DNA of 64,000 nucleotides. It comes from an uncultured Sulfitobacter sp. (lineage in GTDB: Bacteria; Pseudomonadota; Alphaproteobacteria; Rhodobacterales; Rhodobacteraceae). Position 1 is the stretch's first letter. Each line of letters begins with the position of its first letter. The notes under the pieces are model-generated. The model was given only the letters and a program-made list of their open reading frames with translations, did no database searches and had not been told where the DNA came from. Below are positions 9,746-20,367 of the stretch, piece after piece. The DNA lies in NCBI GenBank assembly GCA_913060815.1, contig CAJXSZ010000006.1, positions 62,001 through 126,000 of the forward strand, read 5' to 3'. Position numbers and translations under genes: made by a program.

Positions 9746-10821
9746 GTCGTCGGCTCCAACAGGCCCAAATTGCGCAACATCTCTTCTTCCTGAGGTGGCA
9801 GTTTGGAGGCGACGCGCAAATGCCGCTGCATCTCGCGATAGGCGGGCTGTTCGAGCAGCGCATCGCGTTTGGCAATGTGGGCCGCCACGCAAGCGTCATG
9901 CAGGGCTGCGATATCGCCTTGCGCCTTCAGCTCGGCAATCTGCGCTTTCAGTGCGGGGAGGTAGCGCTGGATCGAGGTGTCCTCCCACGCGGGATCATTC
10001 CGCTCGCGCCAGTAGGTGTCATCAAACGCACGGTTCTCGCGGTTCACATCGCCGCGGTCGTTTTTGACCAGATAGCTGTCGAGACTGCGCAGCGCATAGT
10101 GATTAAGCGTGGCAAACACCCGCGATCCCGCTGCGGGAAAGCGGCGGATGCGGCGCGGGTTTGCGGCCACCAAAAAGCGGTGTGGCACAGCACGCCCTGA
10201 TCCGTCGGTCCAGACGGGGCGCTTGTTCTTCTTGACCTTGGGTTTGAAGAAGGGGCGGTGCGCGCCGTAATATTGCAGTGGAAAGTCATTGCGGATCAGC
10301 GATTTGACCTCAATTGCCGTCTCGCCGCACCAAATGTCGGGATTATGACTGCGGACGAACTGTTCAATGACAGGACGGTCCTCGAACTGTTCGATATCGT
10401 TGTTGGCAAAGAATTGGAAATTCAGGCTGATGGCTTGCGGATCACCGCATGCCTCGATGAGTGCGGCAAAACTGTGGTCACCCACATGGATATTGGGAAA
10501 CTCGTCTACATCCGCGACCCAGACCCAATCGGCATTGCGCACAACGGATTGCTTTTTGGCGTCCTTAAGCGCTTCCATCTGGTAATTGCGACCCTCGGCA
10601 GGGTTGGGCAGATGCGTCACATGGCCAAGTGCGGCCAATGCATCGAGCAGGGCATCGGTGCCATCATCGCAATCATTGGAATAAAACAGGAAATCGGTCA
10701 CGCCGATGCATTGATGAAAAGCGATCCATTCCAGAAGGAACGGCCCCTCATTCTTCACGCAGGTCACAGCAGTGATTGTCAGATCATTCGCCACGGCGCG
10801 CCCCCACCAGAGACGCCGCAT
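9742..10821 (-). CDS. Glycosyltransferase family 2 (Glyco_tranf_2_4-like)
   Basis: TITAVTCVKNEGPFLLEWIAFHQCIGVTDFLFYSNDCDDGTDALLD...ADVDEFPNI. Exact start uncertain. Confidence 0.85.
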   Translation of the reverse strand: MRRLWWGRAVANDLTITAVTCVKNEGPFLLEWIAFHQCIGVTDFLFYSNDCDDGTDALLDALAALGHVTHLPNPAEGRNYQMEALKDAKKQSVVRNADWVWVADVDEFPNIHVGDHSFAALIEACGDPQAISLNFQFFANNDIEQFEDRPVIEQFVRSHNPDIWCGETAIEVKSLIRNDFPLQYYGAHRPFFKPKVKKNKRPVWTDGSGRAVPHRFLVAANPRRIRRFPAAGSRVFATLNHYALRSLDSYLVKNDRGDVNRENRAFDDTYWRERNDPAWEDTSIQRYLPALKAQIAELKAQGDIAALHDACVAAHIAKRDALLEQPAYREMQRHLRVASKLPPQEEEMLRNLGLLEPTT

Positions 10822-11039
10822 TACGCGTTCGCTTACCCATATCCGCCTCGTTTTCGGGTTCAAGTGCCACTATGACCCCAAACCTCTTTTATGCAGGTTA
10901 AACCATGCCACCTTGCGCGAATCACGTCAATCTTTGCCGTATAGCAGGCGAACATGCCGTGACATATGTATCATTGGTGCCTTGACGCTCGGACGCGGTG
11001 GTGGCCTTCTACGCATCCAATAGGGTGGAGGAATTCAAC

Positions 11040-11945
11040 ATGGCAGATGTGTCATCTATAGATGCAGTGCAAAAGATGCTGGCAGATCAGGGGTATGTCT
11101 GCGGACGCCCACTGGCCACAGTCGTGTTCCTAAGCCTGCGGCTGGGCCGCCCCTTGTTTCTCGAGGGTGAAGCTGGCGTCGGCAAGACCGAGATCGCGAA
11201 AGCACTGGCCGCAGCGATGGGCAGACGCCTGATCCGGTTGCAATGCTATGAAGGTCTCGACGCGTCATCGGCAGTATATGAGTGGAATTTTGCCGCGCAG
11301 ATGGTGGCAATACGGACGGCTGAAGCAGCGGGCGGAGCAGACCGCAAAGCATTGAATGCCGAACTCTTCGGCGATGAATTCCTGATCGAGCGACCATTGC
11401 TCCAAGCGCTGCGCGCGGACGAGAATGGCCCACCTATTCTGCTCATCGATGAGCTGGACCGCACTGACGCGCCTTTTGAGGCCTTTTTACTTGAGGCCCT
11501 CAGCGATTTTCAGATCACCATCCCCGAGATGGGCACGATCAAGGCGCCAGAGCCGCCCATCGTGATCCTGACCTCCAACCGCACACGCGAAGTGCATGAC
11601 GCTCTTAAACGTCGTTGCCTCTATCACTGGGTCGATTACCCCGACTTTGACCGCGAAATGGACATTCTCACCGCCCGCGCACCGGAGGCTGCCGAAGCGC
11701 TCAGCCGCGAAGTCGTGTCCTTTGTCCAACGTTTGCGCACCGAGGACCTCTTTAAAAAACCGGGCGTGGCCGAAACCATTGACTGGGCCAAGTGCCTACT
11801 GGCCCTTGATGCGCTCACACTCAGCCCCGAGGTGATCGCCGATACACTCGGCGCGGTGCTAAAATACCAAGACGACATCGCAAAACTTCAGGGCAGTGAG
11901 GCCAAGCGCATCCTCGATGAAGCCCGCGCAAGCCTCGATGCATAA
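11040..11945 (+). CDS. MoxR-family AAA+ ATPase
   Basis: LFLEGEAGVGKTEIAKALA, ILLIDELDRTDAPFEAFLLEALSDFQITIPEMGTI; ATG preceded by ggagg. Confidence 0.92.
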   Translation: MADVSSIDAVQKMLADQGYVCGRPLATVVFLSLRLGRPLFLEGEAGVGKTEIAKALAAAMGRRLIRLQCYEGLDASSAVYEWNFAAQMVAIRTAEAAGGADRKALNAELFGDEFLIERPLLQALRADENGPPILLIDELDRTDAPFEAFLLEALSDFQITIPEMGTIKAPEPPIVILTSNRTREVHDALKRRCLYHWVDYPDFDREMDILTARAPEAAEALSREVVSFVQRLRTEDLFKKPGVAETIDWAKCLLALDALTLSPEVIADTLGAVLKYQDDIAKLQGSEAKRILDEARASLDA

Positions 11946-12008
11946 TGCCAACTTCTTTTGGTCCTAAATATCCAAATCCGCACCTTTGCCGCGCGCACAG
12001 GCTTTTGA

Positions 12009-13271
12009 ATGGTTGAGTACGCCCCCCTCGACTTGCCCGAAAATCCGCACCTTGCAGGCAATATTACGCATTTCGCCCGCGCCCTGCGCCGTGCGGGTTT
12101 GCCCATCGGGCCGGGGAGAGTGATCGATGCAATCCGCGCGGTGGAGGCGGCAGGTTTTACAGAAAAAAGGGATTTCTACTGGACGCTGCATGCCTGTTTC
12201 GTAAACCGCCCCGAGCATGCACGCATATTTGCGCAGCTCTTCCGCCTCTATTGGCGCGACCCGCGATATCTTGAACACATGATGGCCGCGATGTTGCCTG
12301 CCATTCGGGGGGTGCAAGAGGAACGCCCAGCACAGGCGGCCGAAAAACGGGCGGCAGAAGCGCTTCTTGATGGGGCTGAGGCGCCACCGCAAGAGGAGGT
12401 CGAGACGCCAGAGCAGGATGCGCTTATCGAGGTGGATGCCTCCCTGACCATGTCCACCTCGGAGCGGCTCAGGACGCTGGATTTCGAATTGATGAGCCTT
12501 GCCGAAGTGGCTGAGGCCAAGCGGATGCTGGCAAAGCTTAGCCTGCCGATCAAGCCGCTGCCATCTCGCCGCTCTGCCGCAAGTTTCGGGCATGGCGCCT
12601 TGGACGCGAAACGCTCGTTACGGGCAGCGCTTCGCAGGGGCGGGGAGATGGACGGTCTCGCGCTCAAGCGGCCCAAACCGCGGTGGCCTAACCTGGTGGC
12701 GCTGTGCGACATTTCAGGGTCAATGAGCCAGTATAGCAGGATCATTCTTCACTTCCTTCACGCTGTTGCCAATGAGCGCGGCGCGGGATGGGCGCAGGTC
12801 CATGCATTCACTTTCGGCACCCAGCTCACCAACATCACGCGGCATCTGCGCACCCGCGATGTGGATGCCGCCCTCAAGGCCGCAGGGGCCGAGGCGCAGG
12901 ATTGGGAAGGCGGGACGCGGATCGGTCAGAGCCTTGCGGCGTTCAACAAGCATTGGTCGCGGCGCGTTCTGGGGCAGGGGGCGGTTGTCCTGCTAATCAC
13001 GGACGGGTTGGACCGTGATGATCCGGACGCATTGGCGCGGGAGATGAAGCGGCTGCACCTGACGGCGCGGCGCGTCATCTGGCTTAACCCGCTGCTGCGG
13101 TGGGACGGGTTTGCGCCCAAGGCCGCAGGCATCCGTGCGATGTTGCCGCACGTCGACAGTTTTCGGGCCGGCCATTCGATTGAATCGCTCGAAGCGCTGG
13201 CGGCGGCGATCTCCAAGCCTGATGATGTTGGAGAGAAGGCGCGACTGTTGGGGATGGTTGAGGGCGACTAG
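12009..13271 (+). CDS. VWA domain-containing protein, CoxE-like
   Basis: LVALCDISGSMSQYSRIILHFLHA (MIDAS DxSxS), GGTRIGQSLAAFN, VVLLITDGLDRDD. Confidence 0.9.
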   Translation: MVEYAPLDLPENPHLAGNITHFARALRRAGLPIGPGRVIDAIRAVEAAGFTEKRDFYWTLHACFVNRPEHARIFAQLFRLYWRDPRYLEHMMAAMLPAIRGVQEERPAQAAEKRAAEALLDGAEAPPQEEVETPEQDALIEVDASLTMSTSERLRTLDFELMSLAEVAEAKRMLAKLSLPIKPLPSRRSAASFGHGALDAKRSLRAALRRGGEMDGLALKRPKPRWPNLVALCDISGSMSQYSRIILHFLHAVANERGAGWAQVHAFTFGTQLTNITRHLRTRDVDAALKAAGAEAQDWEGGTRIGQSLAAFNKHWSRRVLGQGAVVLLITDGLDRDDPDALAREMKRLHLTARRVIWLNPLLRWDGFAPKAAGIRAMLPHVDSFRAGHSIESLEALAAAISKPDDVGEKARLLGMVEGD

Positions 13272-13327
13272 GGGGCTTTGCCCCCCGCTGCGCGTCCCCC
13301 AGAGTTTTAAGGAAAGTGAAGATAGGC

Positions 13328-15487
13328 TTAAGTAACGGTTTGCGCGAAACTTTCGGTGAAGAGGGTTGTAAGATCGCGCAGCGGTGCTTTGGCGTTGCCA
13401 AAGCTTAGGGTTTCTCCGCCAAAAGTGCCGACTTGGCTGAGCGCGATGCCATCGGCTTCGGCGGCTGCGCGCAGTTGTGCTGCGTTCTCGGGGGTCGCTG
13501 CGATGAGGTAACGGGCCTGATCTTCGCCAAATACATCTGGTGTGCTGTCGGTCTCAATGGCGAGGCCCGTGCCTGCGTGGTTTGCCATTTCGAATGCGGC
13601 CAGTGCCAGACCGCCATCCGCCAGATCTGTGCAAGCCGAGATCAGCGCGTGGTGTTTGCGGATGAAATCGCCGTGCAGTGCCTCGGCCTTCAGATCAACA
13701 TGCGGGGCGTCGCCATCTGTGCGCCCGAAGGCTTCGGCGAGGAGGGCGGATTGGCCCAAGTGCCCGTTGCCCTTGCCCAACATCAGGGCGACGTGGCCGT
13801 CTGCTACGTCAAAGCCGATGATATCGCTTGAGGTTTTGAGCAAGCCGACTGCGCCGATGGTCGGCGTGGGCAGGATCGCGGAGCCGTCTGTCTCGTTGTA
13901 GAGCGAGACGTTGCCAGAAACGATGGGCATGTCGAGGGCCGCGACGGCCTCACCGATGCCTTTAATGGCGCCCACGAACTGGCCCATGATCTCGGGTTTT
14001 TCGGGATTGCCGAAGTTGAGGTTATCCGTGGTCGCAAGCGGGGTCGCACCGACGGCAGTGAGGTTGCGGTAGGCTTCGGCCACGGCCTGCTTGCCGCCCT
14101 CGACGGGGTTGGCTTTGACGTAGCGGGGCGTCACATCGGAGGTAAAGGCGAGCGATTTATCGGTGCCATGAACACGGATGATGCCCGCGCCCCATCCCGG
14201 TGTGCGCGCGGAATCGGCCATGACCATCGTGTCATACTGCTCATAGACCCACGACTTGCCCGCATAGTTTGGCGATGCGAGCAGTGCTTTGAGGCCCTCG
14301 ATGGGGTCGACGGCAGGGATGTCGGTGAGCGTGGCCGCAGCGGGTGTCTCGACCCATGGGCGGTCGTATTCGGGGGCTGTACCGGAGAGTGCCTTGAGCG
14401 GCAGGTCTGCTTTAACCTCACCATTGAGGCGGATGAGGAATCGATCTTCGGCGATGGTTTCACCCACGATGGCGAAATCGAGGTCCCATTTGTCGAAGAC
14501 GGCCTTGGCCTCCGCCTCAAGTTCGGGGCGCAGGACCATGAGCATGCGCTCTTGGGATTCCGAGAGCATCATCTCGTAGGCGGTCATGTTCTGCTCGCGG
14601 GTGGGGACCTTCTCCAGATCGAGGATGACGCCGAGGTTGCCTTTGTCGCCCATCTCAACGGCTGAACAGGTGAGACCAGCGGCGCCCATATCCTGAATCG
14701 AGATTACCGCGCCTGTTGCCATCAGCTCTAGCGTGGCCTCCATCAGGCGTTTCTCGGTGAACGGATCGCCCACTTGCACGGTGGGGCGCTTTTCCTCGAT
14801 GGTGTCGTCGAATTCTGCGGAAGCCATGGTCGCCCCACCGACACCGTCGCGGCCCGTTTTGGCACCAAGGTAGACCACGGGCATGCCCACGCCAGAAGCG
14901 GCGGAGTAGAATATCTTGTCAGCATCTGCGAGGCCTGCCGCAAAGGCGTTGACAAGGCAGTTGCCGTTGTAGGCGGGGTCAAAGCGGACTTCGCCGCCCA
15001 CGCAGGGCACGCCAAAGCAATTGCCGTAACCGCCGACACCTGCGACGACACCGTGGACGAGCTGCTTGGTTTTGTGATGTGACGGTTCACCAAAGCTAAG
15101 GGAGTTCATTGACGCAATCGGACGCGCGCCCATGGTAAAGACGTCGCGCAGGATGCCGCCCACACCCGTCGCCGCCCCTTGATAAGGCTCGATGTAGCTG
15201 GGGTGGTTGTGGCTCTCCATTTTGAAGACCACCGCTTGCCCGTCGCCGATATCAACGACGCCCGCGTTCTCGCCGGGGCCGCAGATAACCTGTGGGCCTT
15301 CGGTGGGGAGGGTACGCAGCCATTTCTTGGACGACTTGTAGGAACAATGCTCGTTCCACATGGCCGAGAAGATACCAAGCTCGGTGAAAGTCGGGGTGCG
15401 TCCCATCAAATCCAGAATGGTCTGGTATTCGCTGTCACTCAGGCCATGGGCGGAAATGACGTCTTGGGTGATGGCTGGTTCTGACAT
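13328..15487 (-). CDS. purL: Phosphoribosylformylglycinamidine synthase subunit PurL
   Basis: [49 protein letters not shown]; start MSEPAITQ. Confidence 0.97.
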   Translation of the reverse strand: MSEPAITQDVISAHGLSDSEYQTILDLMGRTPTFTELGIFSAMWNEHCSYKSSKKWLRTLPTEGPQVICGPGENAGVVDIGDGQAVVFKMESHNHPSYIEPYQGAATGVGGILRDVFTMGARPIASMNSLSFGEPSHHKTKQLVHGVVAGVGGYGNCFGVPCVGGEVRFDPAYNGNCLVNAFAAGLADADKIFYSAASGVGMPVVYLGAKTGRDGVGGATMASAEFDDTIEEKRPTVQVGDPFTEKRLMEATLELMATGAVISIQDMGAAGLTCSAVEMGDKGNLGVILDLEKVPTREQNMTAYEMMLSESQERMLMVLRPELEAEAKAVFDKWDLDFAIVGETIAEDRFLIRLNGEVKADLPLKALSGTAPEYDRPWVETPAAATLTDIPAVDPIEGLKALLASPNYAGKSWVYEQYDTMVMADSARTPGWGAGIIRVHGTDKSLAFTSDVTPRYVKANPVEGGKQAVAEAYRNLTAVGATPLATTDNLNFGNPEKPEIMGQFVGAIKGIGEAVAALDMPIVSGNVSLYNETDGSAILPTPTIGAVGLLKTSSDIIGFDVADGHVALMLGKGNGHLGQSALLAEAFGRTDGDAPHVDLKAEALHGDFIRKHHALISACTDLADGGLALAAFEMANHAGTGLAIETDSTPDVFGEDQARYLIAATPENAAQLRAAAEADGIALSQVGTFGGETLSFGNAKAPLRDLTTLFTESFAQTVT

Positions 15488-15614
15488 GATGGCGCTCCCC
15501 GAGGGCGGTAAAATTGTTGCCCTGTCATAGGACAGGCGCGTGCAGGGGGGAAGGGTTGTTTGAGCGGTAGTGCAGCTGCCAGGGCGATAAACAGCCCTCC
15601 TGCGCATCGCTGGA

Positions 15615-15642
15615 CAAAAAAAGACCGGGCACAAAGGCCCGG
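15615..15642 (-). terminator. Rho-independent terminator on the minus strand upstream of purL
   Basis: Minus strand ccgggc-ctttgt-gcccgg followed by tctttttttg. Confidence 0.7.
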
Positions 15643-15750
15643 CCAAGTCCAACAGGGAGGTGTAAGGCGGCGCATAAGCACCGCAAACCTTACGAGAGGG
15701 AGGTAGGGTGCAATATCGCCGCGATCAAGACAGAATCGCCCCCCGCATTT
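15615..15750 (-). ncRNA. Candidate small RNA between the LysR gene and purL (5' end undetermined)
   Basis: Two ACCTCCC motifs flanking a GTAAG...CTTAC stem, ending in a strong terminator; no convincing ORF. Confidence 0.4.
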
Positions 15751-15794
15751 GCATGACCGTTATGCAATCTGTGCATGGCTGGGGATTCGGTGTC

Positions 15795-16691
15795 TTAGGC
15801 GTCTCTTTGCTGCTTGCGGTAGGTGATGATCTCGTCCTGCACAAAATCCTTGAACGCCGCGATGCGCTGCGATTGGCGTAGCTCTTCGGGGTAGGCAAGG
15901 AAAACAGGGACTTCGGTGGATTCGACATCGGGCAGCACTCGCACAAGGTCGGGGAAATCCTGCGTGAGGTAGTCCGGCAAAACCCCGATGCCGAGATTGT
16001 TGAGCACACCTTGGAGCACGCCGAAATAATTGTTCACGGTAAGCAATGATTTCACGTCATACATCAAAAGTTGCTGGATCAGGTTCAGGCCTGCGCCGAC
16101 CTGATTGCTGGCAGTGCTTTGACAGATCAGACGGTGATCGCTGATATCTTCAATCTGCGTCGGACTGTCGTTGTTGTCGAGATATTCACGCGTCGCAAAC
16201 ATTGCCATGCGCACGGTCATCAGGCGCTTGCGCACCAGATCGGCTTGGGACGGTTCTTTGAAACGGATTGCCACATCTGCCTCGCGCATGGGCAGGTCCA
16301 GAACGCGCTCCTCCAACATCAAATCAACTTTGAGGTCGGGATATTTTTCGTAGAGTTTGGACAAGCGTGGGGCGAGCCAAAGTGTGCCGAAACCGATGGT
16401 GGTGGTCACCCGCAGTTCGCCAAAGACTTCTTCCTCGCTGTCGCGGATACGCGCGGAAGCCGCATCAAGCCGTTTGCTCATGGCGCGTGTGGCGTCAAAG
16501 AGCAGTTCGCCCTGTTCGGTGAGAATCAGACCGCGCGCGTGGCGGTGGAACAGATTTGTGTTCAGCTGTTCCTCAAGGCCGCGGACCTGACGGCTCACGG
16601 CGGATTGCGACAGGTTCAGCTTGTCTCCCGCATGGGTGAGGGAGCCCGCATCAGCCACGGCGTGAAAAATTCTCAGCTTGTCCCAGTCCAT
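15795..16691 (-). CDS. LysR-family transcriptional regulator
   Basis: MDWDKLRIFHAVADAGSLTHAGDKLNLSQSAVSRQVRGLEEQLNTNLFHRHARGLILTEQG HTH. Confidence 0.94.
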   Translation of the reverse strand: MDWDKLRIFHAVADAGSLTHAGDKLNLSQSAVSRQVRGLEEQLNTNLFHRHARGLILTEQGELLFDATRAMSKRLDAASARIRDSEEEVFGELRVTTTIGFGTLWLAPRLSKLYEKYPDLKVDLMLEERVLDLPMREADVAIRFKEPSQADLVRKRLMTVRMAMFATREYLDNNDSPTQIEDISDHRLICQSTASNQVGAGLNLIQQLLMYDVKSLLTVNNYFGVLQGVLNNLGIGVLPDYLTQDFPDLVRVLPDVESTEVPVFLAYPEELRQSQRIAAFKDFVQDEIITYRKQQRDA

Positions 16692-16872
16692 GTCCGACCC
16701 TTTCGGTTGCTGACGGTGTAGCGGATTAAGCCATCACGGCCCACCCGAATTCAACGGGGAAAAACGCGGAGTATGAAATTGATGCTATGCAGGTCAGTCT
16801 TTATGACCTATTGTGCTTGTTAAGGATGCATGTAGACTGATGCTGCCTGTTGGTTTTTCTGGGAGGAACACC

Positions 16873-19800
16873 ATGACAACGCAAAAAATTTCACTCAATG
16901 ACCGTTTTGATCTGGGCAAAAGCCCTGTGCTGCTCAACGGCACGCAGGCGCTCGTGCGGGTTATGATGATGCAGGCCGCACGCGACAAAGCTGCTGGCGT
17001 GAACACGGCGGGTTTGGTGACGGGCTATCGCGGGTCTCCGCTCGGCGCCGTTGATATGCAGATGATGCGGGCGGAAAAGCAGCTGGTTGAGCACGGGATT
17101 ACCTTTCAGGCAGGGCTGAACGAGGATTTGGCGGCTACGGCCCTTTGGGGCGCGCAGCAGGCAGAGGTGCGCGGCGAGGGTAAATACGACGGCGTGTTCG
17201 GCATGTGGTACGGCAAAGGACCAGGTGTTGACCGTTCGGGCGATGTGATGCGCCACGCCAATATGGCTGGCAGTAGCGCGCTGGGCGGTGTGATCATGGC
17301 AATGGGCGACGACCACACGGGCGAATCCTCGACTGTATTGCACCAGTCGGATTTTGCGATGGTCGACGCATATATGCCCGTTATGTCCCCTGCGGGGGTG
17401 CAGGAGATACTGGATTATTCCCTTTATGGCTGGGCGCTGTCGCGGTTCTCGGGGCTCTGGGTTGGCCTCAAGACGATGAAGGACACGGTCGAGGTGACCT
17501 CTGTGGTTGACGGTGATCCGCACCGCCTTCAGTTCGTGACGCCTGATTTCGAAATGCCCGAGGGCGGGTTGAATATTCGTCTGGTGGATGACCGCATTGA
17601 ACAAGAAACGCGGCTCATCAATCACAAACGCTATGCTGCCGAAGCTTTCGCCTATGCCAACAAGATCGACAAGCGCATCTGGGGCAAGGCGGGCGCAAAG
17701 ATCGGGATCGTCTCAGCGGGTAAGAACTACCTCGATGTGATCCATGCAATGAGCCTTTTGAACATCGACGCTGATGAGGCGGAACGGCTGGGGATCACTA
17801 CCTATAAAGTCGGTCAGGTCTGGCCACTGGACATGCGCGGGTTCAAGGAATGGGCTGATGGCCTCGATCTGATCATCGTGGTGGAGGAAAAGCGCAAGCT
17901 GATCGAGGTGCAGATCAAAGAGGCGCTCTTTGACAGCCGCTCGAGCCAGCGGGTGTATGGCGGGACCAAGGAGGGGGACGTATTCTTCTCCGCCGCTTGG
18001 GCGCTTGATCCTCTGGAGATTGCAGAGAAGCTGGGCGAGGTGCTGTGCGACGAAGGGCGTGGCACTGACGGCATTCGTGCAGGGCTGGCCGATCTGGCCG
18101 ATGCCCGCCGTGCGGATAACGCGCAAGAGCTGGCGGGTCGTCTGCCTTACTTCTGTTCTGGCTGTCCGCATAACTCGTCCACCAAAGTGCCCGAGGGCAG
18201 CCGCGCCTATGCGGGCATCGGGTGCCACTTCATGGTGCAATGGATGGACCGCGAGACGCTCGGCTTTACCCATATGGGGGGCGAGGGCGCCAACTGGATC
18301 GGGGAGGCGCCGTTTTCCACAACGCCGCATGTATTCCAGAATTTGGGCGACGGCACATATAACCACTCCGGCGTGCAGGCCATTCGCGCGGCCATCGCCG
18401 CGAAGACCAACATTACCTATAAAATCCTCTACAATGATGCGGTTGCCATGACGGGCGGTCAGCACAACGAGGGCGATCTCGATGCGCCACGTATCGTGGC
18501 CGAACTCAAAGCGATGGGGATCAAAGAGCTTGTCGTTGTCTATGACGAGAAAGAAGATGTCGATCCTGCTGCCTTCAAGGGCGTCGAACTGTTTGAGCGT
18601 GCGGAGTTGCAGAATGTGCAGACGCGGCTGGCCAAGACGCAAGGCGTGAGCGCGATAGTCTATGTCCAGACATGTGCTGCCGAGAAGCGCCGCCGCCGCA
18701 AGCGCGGTTTGTTTCCCGATCCTGACAAGCGGATGTTCATCAACACCGACGTTTGCGAAGGCTGCGGCGATTGCGGCGTGCAGTCAAACTGCGTTAGCCT
18801 TGTGCCTGTCGAGACAGAGTTAGGACGCAAGCGCGCGATTGATCAATCTTCATGCAACAAGGATTTCTCCTGTGTAAACGGTTTCTGCCCCTCGTTCGTC
18901 ACGCTGGAAGGGGCGACCGTCCGCAAGGAGGCCACTACAGATGTAACCATTCCCGATCTGCCGCTGCCTGATCTACCTGCGATCAACGGTACCTATAATG
19001 TCGTCATCACAGGCGTAGGCGGCACGGGCGTCGTCACCATCGGAGCGGTACTGGCCCAAGCAGCGCAGATCGACGGCAAAGGCGCTGGCATGATGGAGAT
19101 GGCAGGCCTCGCACAAAAGGGCGGTGCCGTGAACATTCACTGTCGTCTGGCGGAGCGGCCCGAGGATATTTCGGCGATCCGTGTGGCCACGGGAGAGTGT
19201 GACGCGCTCATCGGCGGTGATCTTGTCACGTCTGGCGGTAGCAAAACACTAGGGCTCACCTCGGCAGGGCGCACGGGGGCGGTGGTAAACAGCCACCAGA
19301 TTATCACGGGTGATTTTACGCGTGATACCGAGTTCAAGATGCCTTTTGACCAGCTGGAACTTGCGCTCGAAGCACGCCTCAAGGACGATTTGTCGATGTT
19401 CGACGCCTCCGATCTGGCGAAGGCTACGCTGGGCGATAGCATCTTCTCCAATATGATGATTTTCGGCGGTGCATGGCAGCGCGGCCTCATCCCGCTGACG
19501 CTGGAGGCAGTAACGGACGCGATCCGGCTCAATGGCGCGGCGGTGGAGCGTAACCTGCGCGCCTTCGAGATCGGGCGCTGGGCGGTGATTTATCCGGCGC
19601 AGGCTGAGAAGGTGCTGACGCCGAATGTGGTTGAGCTGCCCAAAACACTGGAGGAGCGGATCGCATTCCGCAAAGAGCATCTGGTGGCTTATCAGGGCAA
19701 GCGGTTGGCCAAACGCTACGGCAAGGTGCTGGAAGCGATTACTGATGAGGGCGTGCGCGAAGCGGTCGCCGAGGGCTACCACAAGCTGCTCGCGTACAAG

Positions 19801-20271
19801 GACGAATACGAGGTCGCGCGCCTGTTGCTGAGCAGCCGCGAAAAGGCGCGTGCGGAATTCGAGGGGGATTTCAAGATGAAGTTCAACCTCGCCCCGCCGA
19901 TGCTGTCGAAAATGGGCCCGAACGGGCGCCCGCAAAAGCGCGAGTTTGGCCCGTGGCTGGAGCAGCCTTTGCGCTTAATGGCAAAGCTAAAGCGTTTGCG
20001 CGGCACGCCGCTTGATGTCTTTGGCTATACGGCCGAGCGCAAGATGGAGCGTGCGCTGATCAAGCAATATGAGACCGACATGCGTGAAGTGCTGCCCAAG
20101 CTTGATGCCAACACTCGCGACGCTGTTGTCGCATTGGCTGCCCTTCCACTGGACATTCGCGGCTTTGGCCCTGTGAAAGAAGCCAATGAAGCCAAGGCTG
20201 CCAAGCGGCGCGAGGAATTGCTCAGCGTGATACGTGCAGGTGGCGCACCCGTGGCCAAAGCGGCAGAGTAG
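16873..20271 (+). CDS. Indolepyruvate ferredoxin oxidoreductase family protein (fused alpha/beta type)
   Basis: About 1130 aa; GLVTGYRGSPLGAVD, CEGCGDCGVQSNCVSL 4Fe-4S cluster, GVGGTGVVTIGAVLAQAA. Confidence 0.93.
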   Translation: MTTQKISLNDRFDLGKSPVLLNGTQALVRVMMMQAARDKAAGVNTAGLVTGYRGSPLGAVDMQMMRAEKQLVEHGITFQAGLNEDLAATALWGAQQAEVRGEGKYDGVFGMWYGKGPGVDRSGDVMRHANMAGSSALGGVIMAMGDDHTGESSTVLHQSDFAMVDAYMPVMSPAGVQEILDYSLYGWALSRFSGLWVGLKTMKDTVEVTSVVDGDPHRLQFVTPDFEMPEGGLNIRLVDDRIEQETRLINHKRYAAEAFAYANKIDKRIWGKAGAKIGIVSAGKNYLDVIHAMSLLNIDADEAERLGITTYKVGQVWPLDMRGFKEWADGLDLIIVVEEKRKLIEVQIKEALFDSRSSQRVYGGTKEGDVFFSAAWALDPLEIAEKLGEVLCDEGRGTDGIRAGLADLADARRADNAQELAGRLPYFCSGCPHNSSTKVPEGSRAYAGIGCHFMVQWMDRETLGFTHMGGEGANWIGEAPFSTTPHVFQNLGDGTYNHSGVQAIRAAIAAKTNITYKILYNDAVAMTGGQHNEGDLDAPRIVAELKAMGIKELVVVYDEKEDVDPAAFKGVELFERAELQNVQTRLAKTQGVSAIVYVQTCAAEKRRRRKRGLFPDPDKRMFINTDVCEGCGDCGVQSNCVSLVPVETELGRKRAIDQSSCNKDFSCVNGFCPSFVTLEGATVRKEATTDVTIPDLPLPDLPAINGTYNVVITGVGGTGVVTIGAVLAQAAQIDGKGAGMMEMAGLAQKGGAVNIHCRLAERPEDISAIRVATGECDALIGGDLVTSGGSKTLGLTSAGRTGAVVNSHQIITGDFTRDTEFKMPFDQLELALEARLKDDLSMFDASDLAKATLGDSIFSNMMIFGGAWQRGLIPLTLEAVTDAIRLNGAAVERNLRAFEIGRWAVIYPAQAEKVLTPNVVELPKTLEERIAFRKEHLVAYQGKRLAKRYGKVLEAITDEGVREAVAEGYHKLLAYKDEYEVARLLLSSREKARAEFEGDFKMKFNLAPPMLSKMGPNGRPQKREFGPWLEQPLRLMAKLKRLRGTPLDVFGYTAERKMERALIKQYETDMREVLPKLDANTRDAVVALAALPLDIRGFGPVKEANEAKAAKRREELLSVIRAGGAPVAKAAE

Positions 20272-20367
20272 TGGTGGATTCTGCGCAGCAAAGCGCGTAT
20301 AGGCTTGCGAAACGCCCTATCGTGGTTTTCGGTAGGGCAAGAGCATTCACAGGCCGGGGCGTGACAC

